Positions 37,363-46,165 of a DNA stretch of 64,000 nucleotides are shown here, in pieces. The translations under genes and the position numbers were made by a program. Numbering within the stretch: position 1 is the stretch's first letter; every line of letters starts with the position of its first letter. The stretch lies in contig NZ_JACCSU010000045.1 of the NCBI RefSeq assembly GCF_013812825.1, positions 83,740-147,739 of the forward strand, written 5' to 3'. The notes under the pieces are model-generated. The model made no database searches. It saw only the letters and a program-made list of their open reading frames with translations, and was not told the DNA's origin. The stretch comes from Sphingomonas sp. Its GTDB lineage: Bacteria > Pseudomonadota > Alphaproteobacteria > Sphingomonadales > Sphingomonadaceae.

Positions 37363-38090
37363 ATCTTCCAGCCGCTGTGGATTGCGACCAGCCCGCCGAG
37401 CATCGGCTCGACTGCGACGCGGATGAAACCGGCGTCGGCGATCATCCGCTCGAACGCCTGGGCGCGCGGGAACCGGCGGATCGATTCGACCAGATAGCGA
37501 TAGCTCGCCTCGTCGCCGGCGACGGCCCGGCCGAGGCGCGGGATGACGCTCTGGGCATAGGCTTCGTAGGCGCTGGCGAAGCCGGGCCATTCGCTGGTCG
37601 AGAACTCGAGGCAGTAGAAGCGCCCGCCGCGATCGAGGACTCGCCAGGCCTCTCTGAGCGCCGCGCCGATGTCCGTGACGTTCCGGATCCCGAAGGCGAT
37701 CGTGTAGGCGTCGAAGCTGCGGTCCTCGAAGGTCAGGCCTTGCGCGTCCTCGACCTGCCAGTCGAGACGCTCCACGCCGCGCGTCCGGGCGCGCTCGCGG
37801 CCAACTTCGAGCATGTCGGGATTGATGTCGGCGACCGTCACCCGGGCGCCGCGGCGCGCCATCCGGAAGGCGACGTCGCCGGTGCCACCCGCCATGTCGA
37901 GGATGCGCTCGCCGGGCCTCGGCTTCACCCGGGCGACGAAGCGATCCTTCCACAGCCGGTGGAGCCCGCCCGACATCAGGTCGTTCATCACGTCGTATCG
38001 CCGGGCGACCGATGTGAACACCGCTCCGACCCGGCGGGTTTTCTCCTCGGGGCTGACCAGCTCGTCGCCGAAATTCACCTTGGCCGTCAT
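37359..38090 (-). CDS. ubiE: Ubiquinone/menaquinone C-methyltransferase
   Basis: A 243-residue SAM methyltransferase acting on 2-polyprenyl-6-methoxybenzoquinol. YDVMNDLMSGGLHRLWKDR, ILDMAGGTGDVAFRMARRGA, FGIRNVTDIGAALREAWRVLDRGGRFYCLEFS and SYRYLVESIRRFP are family blocks. The start is set at ATG 38090, 91 codons inside the track ORF, because the family starts there and mutM diverges 46 bases away. It leads the ubiE-ubiB-coaC-coaB run. Confidence 0.97.
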   Translation of the reverse strand: MTAKVNFGDELVSPEEKTRRVGAVFTSVARRYDVMNDLMSGGLHRLWKDRFVARVKPRPGERILDMAGGTGDVAFRMARRGARVTVADINPDMLEVGRERARTRGVERLDWQVEDAQGLTFEDRSFDAYTIAFGIRNVTDIGAALREAWRVLDRGGRFYCLEFSTSEWPGFASAYEAYAQSVIPRLGRAVAGDEASYRYLVESIRRFPRAQAFERMIADAGFIRVAVEPMLGGLVAIHSGWKI

Positions 38091-38136
38091 GGCGGTGCCT
38101 CTAGCGGGCTTGGCGGGCCTTCGCCATATCGGCGCC

Positions 38137-38949
38137 ATGCCCGAGCTTCCCGAAGTCGAGACCACGGTCCGCGGGCTGGCGCGCGTCCTCGCGGGGCGCC
38201 GGCTGACCCGGGTCGAGGCCCGGCGGGCGGACCTGCGCCGGGCGTTTCCCGAGGATCTCGGGCAGCGGCTCACCGGCGCCAAAGTGATGGACGTCGGCCG
38301 CCGCGCCAAGTTCGGGCTGATCGCGACGGATCGCGGCGATACCCTGGTTTTCCACCTCGGCATGTCGGGCCACTGGCGGATCGATCCCGGTGAGGTCGAC
38401 CGGCACGATCATTTGCTGGTCGAGACCGACGAGGGACGGCGTCTGGCGCTCAACGATGCCCGCCGCTTCGGCTCGGTCGACCTGCTTTCCACCGATGCGC
38501 TGGGCGAGTGGCCGCCGATTGCGGCGCTCGGTCCTGACGCGCTCGGCCCCGACCTCGACGCGCGCTGGTTCCGGCGCCGCTTCGAAGGGCGCCGGGCCCC
38601 CGTCAAGGCGCTGCTGCTCGACCAGCGGATCATCGCCGGCCTCGGCAATATCTACGCATGCGAAGCGCTGCACCGGGCGGCCATCCATCCGGCCCGCGCC
38701 GCCGGCTCGATCTCGCTCAGGCGGCTGGATCGACTCGCAGCTGCCATCCCGGAGGTACTCGACGAGGCCGTCGCGGCCGGTGGGTCGAGCTTGCGCGATT
38801 TCGTCAGCCCCGACGGAACGCTCGGCTATTTCTCGGCGCGGTTCGACGTCTACGGCCGGGAGGGCAGGGCGTGCGCGTGCGGCGGCCGGGTCAAGCGAAT
38901 CGTCCAGGGCGGCCGCTCGACCTTCTATTGCCCCCGCTGCCAACGTTGA
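38137..38949 (+). CDS. mutM: Formamidopyrimidine-DNA glycosylase
   Basis: MutM/Fpg removes 8-oxoguanine and FaPy bases. PELPEVETTVRGL provides the N-terminal catalytic Pro and Glu after Met removal. HLGMSGHWRI and the helix-two-turn-helix GLGNIYACEALHRAAIHP follow. The C-terminal zinc finger CACGG ... FYCPRCQ is complete. Length 270 residues. It diverges from ubiE and is followed by rpsT. Confidence 0.97.
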   Translation: MPELPEVETTVRGLARVLAGRRLTRVEARRADLRRAFPEDLGQRLTGAKVMDVGRRAKFGLIATDRGDTLVFHLGMSGHWRIDPGEVDRHDHLLVETDEGRRLALNDARRFGSVDLLSTDALGEWPPIAALGPDALGPDLDARWFRRRFEGRRAPVKALLLDQRIIAGLGNIYACEALHRAAIHPARAAGSISLRRLDRLAAAIPEVLDEAVAAGGSSLRDFVSPDGTLGYFSARFDVYGREGRACACGGRVKRIVQGGRSTFYCPRCQR

Positions 38950-38975
38950 GCGCCGCCGATTCGCCGGCGGATCGG

Positions 38976-39004
38976 TTGACCATCACTGCCCCTCCCGCTA
39001 GTGG
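38976..39004 (+). promoter_or_regulatory. Possible rpsT promoter
   Basis: TTGACC, a 17-base spacer and TAGTGG lie about 70 bases before the rpsT ATG. The -35 matches the alphaproteobacterial consensus well; the -10 is poor. It stands between the mutM stop and a terminator-like hairpin. Confidence 0.35.
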
Positions 39005-39027
39005 AGCGGCCGTGTCGGCGCGGGCTT

Positions 39028-39049
39028 ACGGCTCTTTGCGCCGTTTTTT
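39028..39049 (+). terminator. Hairpin with T6 tract in the rpsT leader
   Basis: ACGGC, a seven-base loop, GCCGT and six T form a compact intrinsic-terminator-like hairpin. It ends 27 bases before the rpsT ATG. It may end mutM transcription, or act as an attenuator if rpsT starts at the promoter at 38976. Confidence 0.5.
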
Positions 39050-39076
39050 CATTGAGCTGGGATTCAAGAGACCAAG

Positions 39077-39340
39077 ATGGCGAACACCAAGCAGGCCAAG
39101 AAGCGCATCCGCCGGAACGCCAACCGCGAGGCGATCAACGGCGCCCGGGTGAGCCGAATCCGGACCTTCATCAAAGCCGCCGAGTCGGCGCTCGAGTCGG
39201 GCAAGAAGGACGAGGCCGCCAAGGCTTTGCAAGAGGCTCAGCCGGAGCTGGCGCGCGGAGTCGCGCGCGGAGTCGTTCACAAGAACACGGCCGCCCGCAA
39301 ATTTTCGCGGTTGTCCAAAAGGCTTGCCTCTCTGGGTTGA
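39077..39340 (+). CDS. rpsT: 30S ribosomal protein S20
   Basis: An 87-residue basic helical protein: [20 protein letters not shown] and [19 protein letters not shown] are diagnostic of S20. It binds 16S rRNA early in 30S assembly. The order rpsT then dnaA is common in alphaproteobacteria. GGGATTCAAGAG precedes the ATG; the hairpin just upstream may influence expression. Confidence 0.98.
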   Translation: MANTKQAKKRIRRNANREAINGARVSRIRTFIKAAESALESGKKDEAAKALQEAQPELARGVARGVVHKNTAARKFSRLSKRLASLG

Positions 39341-39715
39341 ATCGGCGCCTCAAAAACAGCCGTCTAAGGGCGATCGATACGCCCGCAATTTGGTCCCAAT
39401 TCGGGACCTTTCAAAAAACCCACCTTTTCCCGCGATTCGCGCTTCCGGTAAAATGGAAGCTGGCAAAAAAATCGCTGTTTTCCGGCTTTCTCCCGGCTTT
39501 CCGAGGGTTTTGCCTGTCAAGGCTGATTATTTCACTTTTGTGAAAAAACAGGTCTTGAAAGCTTGCTCCCAGGCTTCCAGAAACAAGCCTTCCAGGCGCC
39601 GAGTCTGCGTCCGGGGGCTAGAGAGAAAAAACGCCATCGGCGCCAGCGGACTCGCACCCGGCGCAGCGGCCCCTTTTTGTCTCTCGCCGCGATTGTGAGG
39701 GAGGCGAATAGGCAA
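39341..39715 (+). other. rpsT-dnaA intergenic leader with small hairpins
   Basis: About 375 bases without a convincing gene, richer in A+T than its surroundings. GGTCCC-AATTC-GGGACC (39392-39408) is a possible weak rpsT terminator, and TTTCAC-TTTT-GTGAAA (39530-39545) is a second palindrome. No TTATCCACA-type DnaA box cluster is visible, so there is no sign of the replication origin. The upstream extension of the dnaA ORF through this region is not protein-like. Confidence 0.5.
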
Positions 39716-41116
39716 GTGCACGGCGGTCTGTCCTCATCGACTTTGGAGCCGGCTGGCGCAGCCATCGCGGCGCCGCTCGAAGCCGCCTGGGAATCGATTC
39801 GCGGCGGCCTTCGCAGGGACCTCGGGGCGCGGACATTCGACGGCTGGCTCAAACCCGCTGTCCTGGGGGCGTTCGAACCGGACACCGGCGCTCTTGAGAT
39901 CCTGATGCCCAGCCAGTTCATGGCGGACTGGGTTCGCTCCCATTTCGGCGAGCGGCTGACGCTGGCGTGGAAGACGGTGCTGCCGATCGTGCGCGAGGTG
40001 CGGGTCGCCGCCGCCGCCGATGCGCCGCGGCCCTCGCCGCTGCTGATCCTCGAGGAGGTTGTGGAGGCGCGGCCGCCCGAGCGCGACCCGTCGGCTCCGA
40101 ATTTCGATCCGCGCTACCGCTTCGAAACCTTCATCGTCGGCAAGGCCAATGAGGTCGCGGCGACCGCCGCCCGGACGCTGGCCGGGACCGGCGCGGTCGG
40201 CTTCAACCCGCTGTTCATCCATGGCGGGACCGGCCGCGGCAAGACCCATCTGCTGCACGCGATCGGCCACGGCTTCCTGGCCGCCAATCCCGGCAAGCGA
40301 GTCGTGTCGATGTCGGCGGAAAAGTTCATGGTCGAGTTCATCCGCGCGCTCAAAGCCAATGACACGATCGGCTTCAAGGGGCGGTTGCGCAACGCCGACC
40401 TGCTGCTGATCGACGACGTCCAGTTCATCGCCGGCAAGGATTCCACGCAGGAGGAATTCTTCCACACGATGAACGAGATCATCACCGCCGGGCGGCGCCT
40501 GGTGATCACTTCGGACCGGGCTCCGCAGGACCTCGACGGAGTTGCTCCGCGAATCCTGTCGCGGCTGTCATGGGGGCTGGTCGCCGACATCAACGCGGCC
40601 GATTTCGAGCTGCGCTTCAACATCATCCAGGCCAAGCTCGGAGCGCTGCCCGGAGTCGAGATGCCGCGCAACGTCGTCGACTTCCTGGCCCGGCGAGTGA
40701 CGTCGAGCGTGCGCGAGCTCGAAGGCGCTCTCAACCGCATCGCCGCCTACGCGATGATGACCGGCCGGGCGATCGACGTCGCCTTCGTCGAGGAAGTCCT
40801 GGCCAACGTCCTGCGCGCCAACCAGCGGCGGATCTCGATCGACGAGATCCAGACCCAGGTCGCCGAGCATTACCGGATCCGCAAGGCCGAGATGACTTCG
40901 GCGCGCCGGGCTCGCGAGGTCGCCCGCCCGCGTCAGGTGGCGATGTACTTGTCCAAGCAGCTGACCCCCAAGTCGCTGCCCGACATCGGCCGGCGCTTCG
41001 GCGGCCGCGACCACACGACGGTCATTCACGCAGTCAAGCAGATCGAGCGCCTGCGCGCCGCGGACGCCGAGCTCGACGCCGATATCCGGCTGCTGACCCG
41101 ACAGCTCGAGGGCTGA
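39716..41116 (+). CDS. dnaA: Chromosomal replication initiator DnaA
   Basis: DnaA binds and opens oriC. GTG 39716 after GGGAGGCG gives a 466-residue protein; the longer ORF in the track starts in a non-conserved leader. Domain I (WESIRGGLRRDLGARTFDGWLKP), a short linker, the AAA+ domain (FIHGGTGRGKTHLLHAIGH, LLLIDDVQFIAGKDSTQEEFF, ITSDRAP) and domain IV with the DnaA-box signature (GRRFGGRDHTTVIHAVKQIE) follow in order. Two strong hairpins lie just after the stop. Confidence 0.97.
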   Translation: MHGGLSSSTLEPAGAAIAAPLEAAWESIRGGLRRDLGARTFDGWLKPAVLGAFEPDTGALEILMPSQFMADWVRSHFGERLTLAWKTVLPIVREVRVAAAADAPRPSPLLILEEVVEARPPERDPSAPNFDPRYRFETFIVGKANEVAATAARTLAGTGAVGFNPLFIHGGTGRGKTHLLHAIGHGFLAANPGKRVVSMSAEKFMVEFIRALKANDTIGFKGRLRNADLLLIDDVQFIAGKDSTQEEFFHTMNEIITAGRRLVITSDRAPQDLDGVAPRILSRLSWGLVADINAADFELRFNIIQAKLGALPGVEMPRNVVDFLARRVTSSVRELEGALNRIAAYAMMTGRAIDVAFVEEVLANVLRANQRRISIDEIQTQVAEHYRIRKAEMTSARRAREVARPRQVAMYLSKQLTPKSLPDIGRRFGGRDHTTVIHAVKQIERLRAADAELDADIRLLTRQLEG

Positions 41117-41127
41117 GCGGCAAACAG

Positions 41128-41155
41128 TTCCCTGGCTGCCCCGATGGCCAGGGAA
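41128..41155 (+). terminator. First hairpin after dnaA
   Basis: TTCCCTGGC and GCCAGGGAA form a perfect nine-base-pair stem with a ten-base loop, 11 bases after the dnaA stop. It is followed by AAA and not a T tract, so it works best together with the next hairpin. Confidence 0.6.
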
Positions 41156-41190
41156 AAAGGCCCATCCGGACCGGTTCCGGGTGGGCCTTT
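41156..41190. terminator. Strong bidirectional terminator between dnaA and the polysaccharide locus
   Basis: AAAGGCCCATCCGGA and TCCGGGTGGGCCTTT pair over 15 positions with one G-T wobble; the arms end in A and T runs, so the structure works in both directions. It closes dnaA from the left and the minus-strand methyltransferase from the right. Confidence 0.8.
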
Positions 41191-41248
41191 CCGTGCCGTT
41201 GCGGGAACGGCTTAGCGCTGCGGTATCGCTGGTGGCCGCCCGTGCGGG

Positions 41249-41998
41249 TTACGAATCCCGACTACGCTCATGTTTTCGAATGAACAGCCCAAGGACCAGA
41301 TCAAGGATCGGTGGAAGAACACGATGCAGCAACAGCGTCGCTCGAAACACGAAGTAGCTCCCGAAGTGGTAGGACGGCACGGCTGACGTGGTGTAGTGAA
41401 AGACGTCAGCCCCGCCGCTGAAAAATCGCCGAACGTCCTTTGGCCGGTTCAGCTTGTAGGCGGTTGGAAAGACGTCCTCCTCCTTGCGGTGAGGTTGAAC
41501 GCTTCGAAGCAGCCGGCTGTGAACGCGATTGGGAAAGAGCCGGCTTGCAAGGGCCACGTAACCCCATTTGTTGGGCGTCAGTGCGCAGATCCAGCCTCCG
41601 GGCTTGGTGACCCGCAGCAACTCGCGCGCCAGCCATTCAGGATCGGAAACATGCTCGAACACATAGCGTGAAACGACAATGTCGAACCGTTCGTCTTCAT
41701 AGGGAAGGGGCTGGCCTTTCTCGAGCAATTTCGCCTCGTCGAGCGTCGGATTGCCGAGCACCGCGGGATCGATATCGCAACCGTCGACGTGGGCGACACG
41801 GCCACGGAAATTCTGCAGCCAGAGACGGTAGCGGCTCGGCTCGTCGTAGAAGAACTCGCCCCTACCTGCGCCGAAGTCGAGGACGAAATCATCGGCTCTC
41901 ACCAGGGCGGCAATCTGGGTGAAAAAAGCCACTTCTTGATCGATGTGGCTAAAGCCGCTGACGTTCACCTCTTCAAAGGCTTGCCGTTCGAGCCGCAT
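41249..41998 (-). CDS. Class I SAM-dependent methyltransferase of the polysaccharide locus
   Basis: The 249-residue protein has the methyltransferase fold: VLDFGAGRGEFFYD (SAM loop), HVDGCDIDPAVLGNP, FDIVVSRYVFEHVSDPEWLARELLRVTKPGGW. The C-terminus is hydrophobic (LLLHRVLPPILDLVLGLF), hinting at membrane contact. The upstream 60 codons of the track ORF lack domain character and contain part of a repeat, so MRLERQAF at 41998 is preferred, although its ribosome-binding site is weak. It is the first gene of the accessory locus; its acceptor is unknown, a sugar or lipid-linked glycan being likely. Confidence 0.78.
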   Translation of the reverse strand: MRLERQAFEEVNVSGFSHIDQEVAFFTQIAALVRADDFVLDFGAGRGEFFYDEPSRYRLWLQNFRGRVAHVDGCDIDPAVLGNPTLDEAKLLEKGQPLPYEDERFDIVVSRYVFEHVSDPEWLARELLRVTKPGGWICALTPNKWGYVALASRLFPNRVHSRLLRSVQPHRKEEDVFPTAYKLNRPKDVRRFFSGGADVFHYTTSAVPSYHFGSYFVFRATLLLHRVLPPILDLVLGLFIRKHERSRDS

Positions 41999-42326
41999 CT
42001 TCGACGTTTCTCTCGTCCTATCCACCGTGACGACCGGTCCGCGCGAACTCGCTTTGTCGGGTAGTGGGACAGTCACGTTTGAAACAACTCCTTGTTGAAG
42101 CCCAAACGACGGCCGGTCAGTGCGTGATCCGCTCTCGCCACGTCTTTCTCCGCCCCGATTGAAAGCGGACGAATGGAGACTCATGGGCAGGGCAGGGCTT
42201 TCCTGCGAGTTCCCCCCGGTGACTTGTTAGCGCACGCCTTGTGCAAAGGCGAAATGTGATTCACAAGCCGGGCGCGACGGGGTCGGCTCGCCTGATGCCG
42301 CCGCGCACCTTCCTGCACGGGTCATC
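41999..42326. other. Divergent intergenic region at the left end of the polysaccharide locus
   Basis: No convincing gene lies here if the methyltransferase starts at 41998. GAAAGCGGACGAATGG at 42161 resembles one arm of the palindromic repeat at 16384/19303 and may be a decayed copy. No JUMPstart or ops element is visible. Confidence 0.4.
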
Positions 42327-43421
42327 ATGTTTCCCTACTGGCTGTTGTTCTTCATTTTCGCTTTTGGCGCGCTTGTGGACGCCTTGAGGCGTTCGCGAAG
42401 TCCGGCGCTTGCGAGCCCGGCGCCTTCGGTCGGCCAGCCAGTGCGTGGTTATGATCCGTTCCTGACCAGCGCGGCGCTGGTGGCCGCGTTGATGATCGGC
42501 TTCCGGTACCAGGTGGGCGGGGATTGGAACCCCTACGAATTCATCTTCGAGCAGATCGGCCGTCTCAGTTTCTGGAAGGCGGTCTGGTACATGGATCCGG
42601 GCTACGCATTCCTGAATTGGGCAGCCAATTCCCTGGGGATCGAAATATGGTCCGTTAATCTCGTTTGCGGCCTGCTTTTCACGTTCGGGCTCACTCGATT
42701 TGCCCGCACTCAGCCGTACCCCTGGCTGGTCTATGTCGTGGCCATTCCCTATCTCGTGATCGGCGTCGGCATGGGTTACTCGAGGCAGGCCGTGGCCATC
42801 GGTTTGTCGCTGGCCGGCCTGGCAGCCATTTCGCGAGGCTCCTTTGGCCGCTTCCTGCTGTGGATTGTGGCAGCCGCTCTATTTCACCGAACGGTCTTAA
42901 TTTTCATCCCGATCATCGGCATATCCTACTCTCGAAATCGGCTTCAGACCCTGTCGCTGACGATCGCCGCCGTCGTTCTTGCCTACCTTCTCCTGCAAGA
43001 AAGCGCCGAGGGGTTTAAAAGGGCCTACGTCACGCGCGTCTACGAATCCCAAGGCGCTGGAATTCGTTTGGCCATGAACATCGTGCCGGCGATCCTATTC
43101 CTCGCCTGGTCGAGGCGCTTTGAAGTCGGCCTTGCCGAACGCACGACCTGGCGAAACCTGTCGATCGTCGCGCTGTTGAGTTTCGCTGTTTGGATGGTGG
43201 TCGAAACCACGGTCGCGGTCGACAGGCTCGCGCTTTACATCATCCCTTTGCAGCTGTTCGTGTTTTCCCGTCTGCCGATCGTTTTTTCGAGGAATGGGAC
43301 TCCAGCGACCGGCGTGTTGCTGATGGTGATCCTCTATTCGGCCCTCGTTCAGTTCGTCTGGCTGTTTTATGCCAATCACTCCAAGTTCTGGATCCCCTAT
43401 CAACTGTACCCGGTATTTTAA
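42327..43421 (+). CDS. EpsG family (Wzy-like) polysaccharide polymerase
   Basis: A 364-residue protein with about ten membrane helices. The pattern of the EpsG family is visible: FRYQVGGDWNPYEFIFE after the second helix, MDPGYAFLNWAANSLG in the first large loop, and MGYSRQAVAIGLSLAGLA with the conserved RQ in the middle. EpsG/Wzy proteins polymerise undecaprenol-linked repeat units at the periplasmic face. It is the only polymerase candidate in the locus and pairs with the Wzx flippase at 48184. Codon use looks less G+C-biased than in core genes. It converges on the next gene with one base between the stops. Confidence 0.85.
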   Translation: MFPYWLLFFIFAFGALVDALRRSRSPALASPAPSVGQPVRGYDPFLTSAALVAALMIGFRYQVGGDWNPYEFIFEQIGRLSFWKAVWYMDPGYAFLNWAANSLGIEIWSVNLVCGLLFTFGLTRFARTQPYPWLVYVVAIPYLVIGVGMGYSRQAVAIGLSLAGLAAISRGSFGRFLLWIVAAALFHRTVLIFIPIIGISYSRNRLQTLSLTIAAVVLAYLLLQESAEGFKRAYVTRVYESQGAGIRLAMNIVPAILFLAWSRRFEVGLAERTTWRNLSIVALLSFAVWMVVETTVAVDRLALYIIPLQLFVFSRLPIVFSRNGTPATGVLLMVILYSALVQFVWLFYANHSKFWIPYQLYPVF

Positions 43422-43422
43422 G

Positions 43423-45000
43423 TTACCGAACGGTCGCGAGAAGCCTTCGAACTCCGGCCAACGGCGAGAATTGGTCTTCGTACCAATCAAACGCCGCACG
43501 TTGACCAGAAAAGTTGAGGGTGTGGGGACCCTTGACCCTGTCCAGCTGCAGTCGGCCGACCGCCTCTTCGCGGTAGTCGCGTACAGTCAGTTCCTGAATC
43601 CGGAATATAGCGATCCCGTTTCCATACTCCTCGTGCCACAGCTGCCCGAGCCTCAGAGGGCCGGCGGCGGAGGGGACAATGAATCCGGCCATGCGCGATC
43701 CGCTGGGCGAGATTCGGATCGGCGATCTCCGGTGCTCCTCAAACCGCCCGAACAGGTCCGGCGCGTGCCATAGCCGGAGCGCGCCGGGTCCTTCATCGAG
43801 CAGATTGCCGAACAGAAAAATTCTCGATCCGTGGCGAAAGAGCGTCGGATCGAGAATTCTCGGGTCGCCCGGAACGTCCATCCTGGCGATCTCGGTCAGC
43901 TGGTCGCCCCGGTACTCATAGATGGCAGGGGGTGCCCAGAGTGCGACTTCCGGGATCAGATAGGTTCTGCCGTCCTCTTCGATCCACGCCGGGTAGCTGT
44001 GATGTCCCCTGGCAGTCGACAGCTTGTGAATCCCGTCGGATCCCAGCTTGAGGATCTCGCCTTTTCCCGTTCGGGACCGCAGGGCTTCCAGCAGCATTTC
44101 CGAGCCCGAGGGGGCGAAAAACGGGTCCGCCAGGAAGCGATATCCCCTGGGCGTCGGATAGGTGTGCCAACTGCTCTGAGCAGGAAATGCGCGATCGGGC
44201 GCAAGCAATTCCTGCGGTTCGAATTCGGCAATGGATACGCGCCAGGCCTTCTCCATGAAGGCGCCATAGGCCAAGCGACCCATGAGCGATCTGGTCGTTT
44301 TCCAGATCAGCCTGAGAACGTCCCAGGTGCGCGGAAGCCGGTAGACTTTTCCATCGCTGGATCGATCCAGCGCCGTCCCGCTGAGCGCATTCTCGATCGC
44401 CGTCTTGAGGAGCAGCGGAGAGCGCCCGAACGCGTCGAGCAGGGTCGCCTTGTAGGAATGGGAGAACACCTTGCTCTCGGCGAAGGCGAGAATCGCGCCG
44501 GCGTCGAGCCGATTGGAGAGGCGCTGCACGACCTGGCCCATGATCTGCTCGCCCCCAAGCAGCTCGTAAAAACCCGCGGGACGCCCCCGGAACTGGGCGG
44601 GATCGCCGTGATGATAGGACAGGATCGGAGTGGCCAGCACGTCCGGGGGCGGGACTTTGAGCAATCCCATCCCGAATTTGAGGATCACGTCCGGCGCGTC
44701 GGCCCTGAGGCATTGAAGGATCGTTGAAGGCAGTTCCTGCCACGCGCCGCTATAAACGGAATCGAAATCGACAGTCCTTTCGACCTTGAGACTCTTCGGT
44801 AAAGCGGTGGCGCGAGTCAGGGCGTTGCGGATCGTGAACAGGTTCAGCGCGTAATAGGCGAAAAACCTCACCCGCCGCTTTTCCGGCCTCGTATTCCGGC
44901 AATTGTAGACAAGCAGCTCGGGCTCGGGCTCGAGCAAAGCCAGCGCATCGGCCTGCCACTTTGCGATGCGCATGTTGTCGACGATCAAGGCGATTTTCAC
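43423..45000 (-). CDS. Formyltransferase-like domain fused to a GINT1/GIPC-type propeller domain
   Basis: A 525-residue two-domain protein. Residues about 1-230 follow the formyltransferase N-terminal fold: [20 protein letters not shown] is the equivalent of the INVHxS...RG segment, with His130, and NRLDAGAIL supplies the usual Asp166. The catalytic Asn is Ser here, so activity is uncertain. Residues about 265-525 hold [11 protein letters not shown] and repeated beta-blades ([33 protein letters not shown]) like the N-terminal domain of plant glucosamine inositolphosphorylceramide transferase. It lies alone on the minus strand beside the rmlAB genes, whose sugar could be its substrate. The assignment by domain is good; the reaction is a guess. 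Confidence 0.72.
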   Translation of the reverse strand: MKIALIVDNMRIAKWQADALALLEPEPELLVYNCRNTRPEKRRVRFFAYYALNLFTIRNALTRATALPKSLKVERTVDFDSVYSGAWQELPSTILQCLRADAPDVILKFGMGLLKVPPPDVLATPILSYHHGDPAQFRGRPAGFYELLGGEQIMGQVVQRLSNRLDAGAILAFAESKVFSHSYKATLLDAFGRSPLLLKTAIENALSGTALDRSSDGKVYRLPRTWDVLRLIWKTTRSLMGRLAYGAFMEKAWRVSIAEFEPQELLAPDRAFPAQSSWHTYPTPRGYRFLADPFFAPSGSEMLLEALRSRTGKGEILKLGSDGIHKLSTARGHHSYPAWIEEDGRTYLIPEVALWAPPAIYEYRGDQLTEIARMDVPGDPRILDPTLFRHGSRIFLFGNLLDEGPGALRLWHAPDLFGRFEEHRRSPIRISPSGSRMAGFIVPSAAGPLRLGQLWHEEYGNGIAIFRIQELTVRDYREEAVGRLQLDRVKGPHTLNFSGQRAAFDWYEDQFSPLAGVRRLLATVR

Positions 45001-45283
45001 GGGCGGCCCCCGACTCCACCCGGCAGGGGCGAGAATCGCGGGCGATCGGCGCTGCCAAGCGCTCCCGTGGGACGTTTGCCGTGCATCAGGATGGAAGCGT
45101 TTCGGATTGAAGCCCTGTGGACGGTATCATTCCCCGACGAACGGACGGGCCGGAACCGGGTTGCCGTCGAAGAGGCCAGCCGGCTCGCGAAGCTCGGTTG
45201 CGGTCGCGCAGGCTGGCGAGCTACAGGAGCGGCCCGCATCCGACAAGATCACCCAGCCCCTCCGGAATTTGGACAGCTGTAAT

Positions 45284-46165
45284 ATGAAAGGAATCATCCT
45301 CGCCGGAGGGAGCGGTACCCGCCTTTACCCGGCGACAATCGCGGTCTCGAAGCAACTTCTCCCAATCTTCGACAAACCCATGATTTATTACCCGCTGGGT
45401 GTCCTCATGCTCTCGGGCATTCGCGAAATCCTCATCATTTCGACACCGGAGGAGCTGCCACGCTTCGAGGCCTTGTTGGGCGACGGAAGCGCTCTGGGGC
45501 TGTCGTTCAGCTACGCCGAGCAGAAAGCGCCGAACGGTCTTGCCGAAGCCTTCATCATCGGCCGCGAGTTCGTCGGCTCTGATTCGGTCGCACTGATCCT
45601 TGGCGACAACATCTTCTACGGTGCCGGATTGCGCGAGCTTTGCCTGGGTGCAGCCCAGGAAAATCAAGGGGCCACCGTGTTTGCCTACCAGGTCGAAGAT
45701 CCGCAGCGCTACGGGGTGGTCGCGTTCGAGAAGGGGAGTGATCGCGCGCTTTTCCTCGAAGAGAAGCCGCCCGAGCCCAAGTCGAATTGGGCGGTCACCG
45801 GACTTTATTTTTACGACAATGACGTCCTCGAGATTGCGAGGTCGGTCACGCCTTCCGGCCGCGGCGAGCTGGAGATCACCAGCGTCAACCAGGCCTATCT
45901 GGACCGCGGCGACCTGCGCGTCATGCGGCTCGGCCGCGGCTTCGCCTGGCTCGACACCGGTACCCACGAAATGATGCAGGAGGCTTCCTCCTTCGTTCGC
46001 GCGATCGAGCACCGCCAGGGGCTCAAGATCATGTGCCTCGAGGAGATTGCACTCGACCAGGGCTACGTGACTCCCGACCAGGTCCTGCGCCGGGCAGCCT
46101 TGCTCGGAGACACCCCCTATGCGGCTTACTTGCGGCGTCGGGTGAGCGAGCTCGCCGATGAGTGA
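45284..46165 (+). CDS. rfbA: Glucose-1-phosphate thymidylyltransferase
   Basis: RmlA makes dTDP-glucose from glucose-1-phosphate and d[38 protein letters not shown] is the nucleotide-binding start, and [24 protein letters not shown] and AWLDTGTHE follow as in RmlA. The 293-residue length is normal. The ATG at 45284 begins the homology; the track ORF starts far upstream in non-conserved sequence. rfbB follows with an eight-base overlap. About 280 bases separate it from the divergent gene at 43423; no clear promoter was found there. Confidence 0.97.
   Translation: MKGIILAGGSGTRLYPATIAVSKQLLPIFDKPMIYYPLGVLMLSGIREILIISTPEELPRFEALLGDGSALGLSFSYAEQKAPNGLAEAFIIGREFVGSDSVALILGDNIFYGAGLRELCLGAAQENQGATVFAYQVEDPQRYGVVAFEKGSDRALFLEEKPPEPKSNWAVTGLYFYDNDVLEIARSVTPSGRGELEITSVNQAYLDRGDLRVMRLGRGFAWLDTGTHEMMQEASSFVRAIEHRQGLKIMCLEEIALDQGYVTPDQVLRRAALLGDTPYAAYLRRRVSELADE

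Noticed and set aside
39563-39715. Upstream extension of the dnaA ORF
   Set aside because: The 51 extra residues are Arg/Gln-rich and unlike DnaA domain I; a good ribosome-binding site precedes the GTG at 39716.
39341-39715. Possible replication origin next to dnaA
   Set aside because: No cluster of DnaA boxes is visible, and in related alphaproteobacteria the origin usually lies away from dnaA.
41225-41270. GGTTACGAATCCC, resembling a tRNA T-loop
   Set aside because: The loop has an extra base, and no acceptor stem or anticodon arm can be drawn around it.
41999-42184. N-terminal extension of the methyltransferase at 41249
   Set aside because: The extra 62 residues show no domain character and include sequence resembling the palindromic repeat; however, the internal ATG has a weak ribosome-binding site, so the start is not certain.
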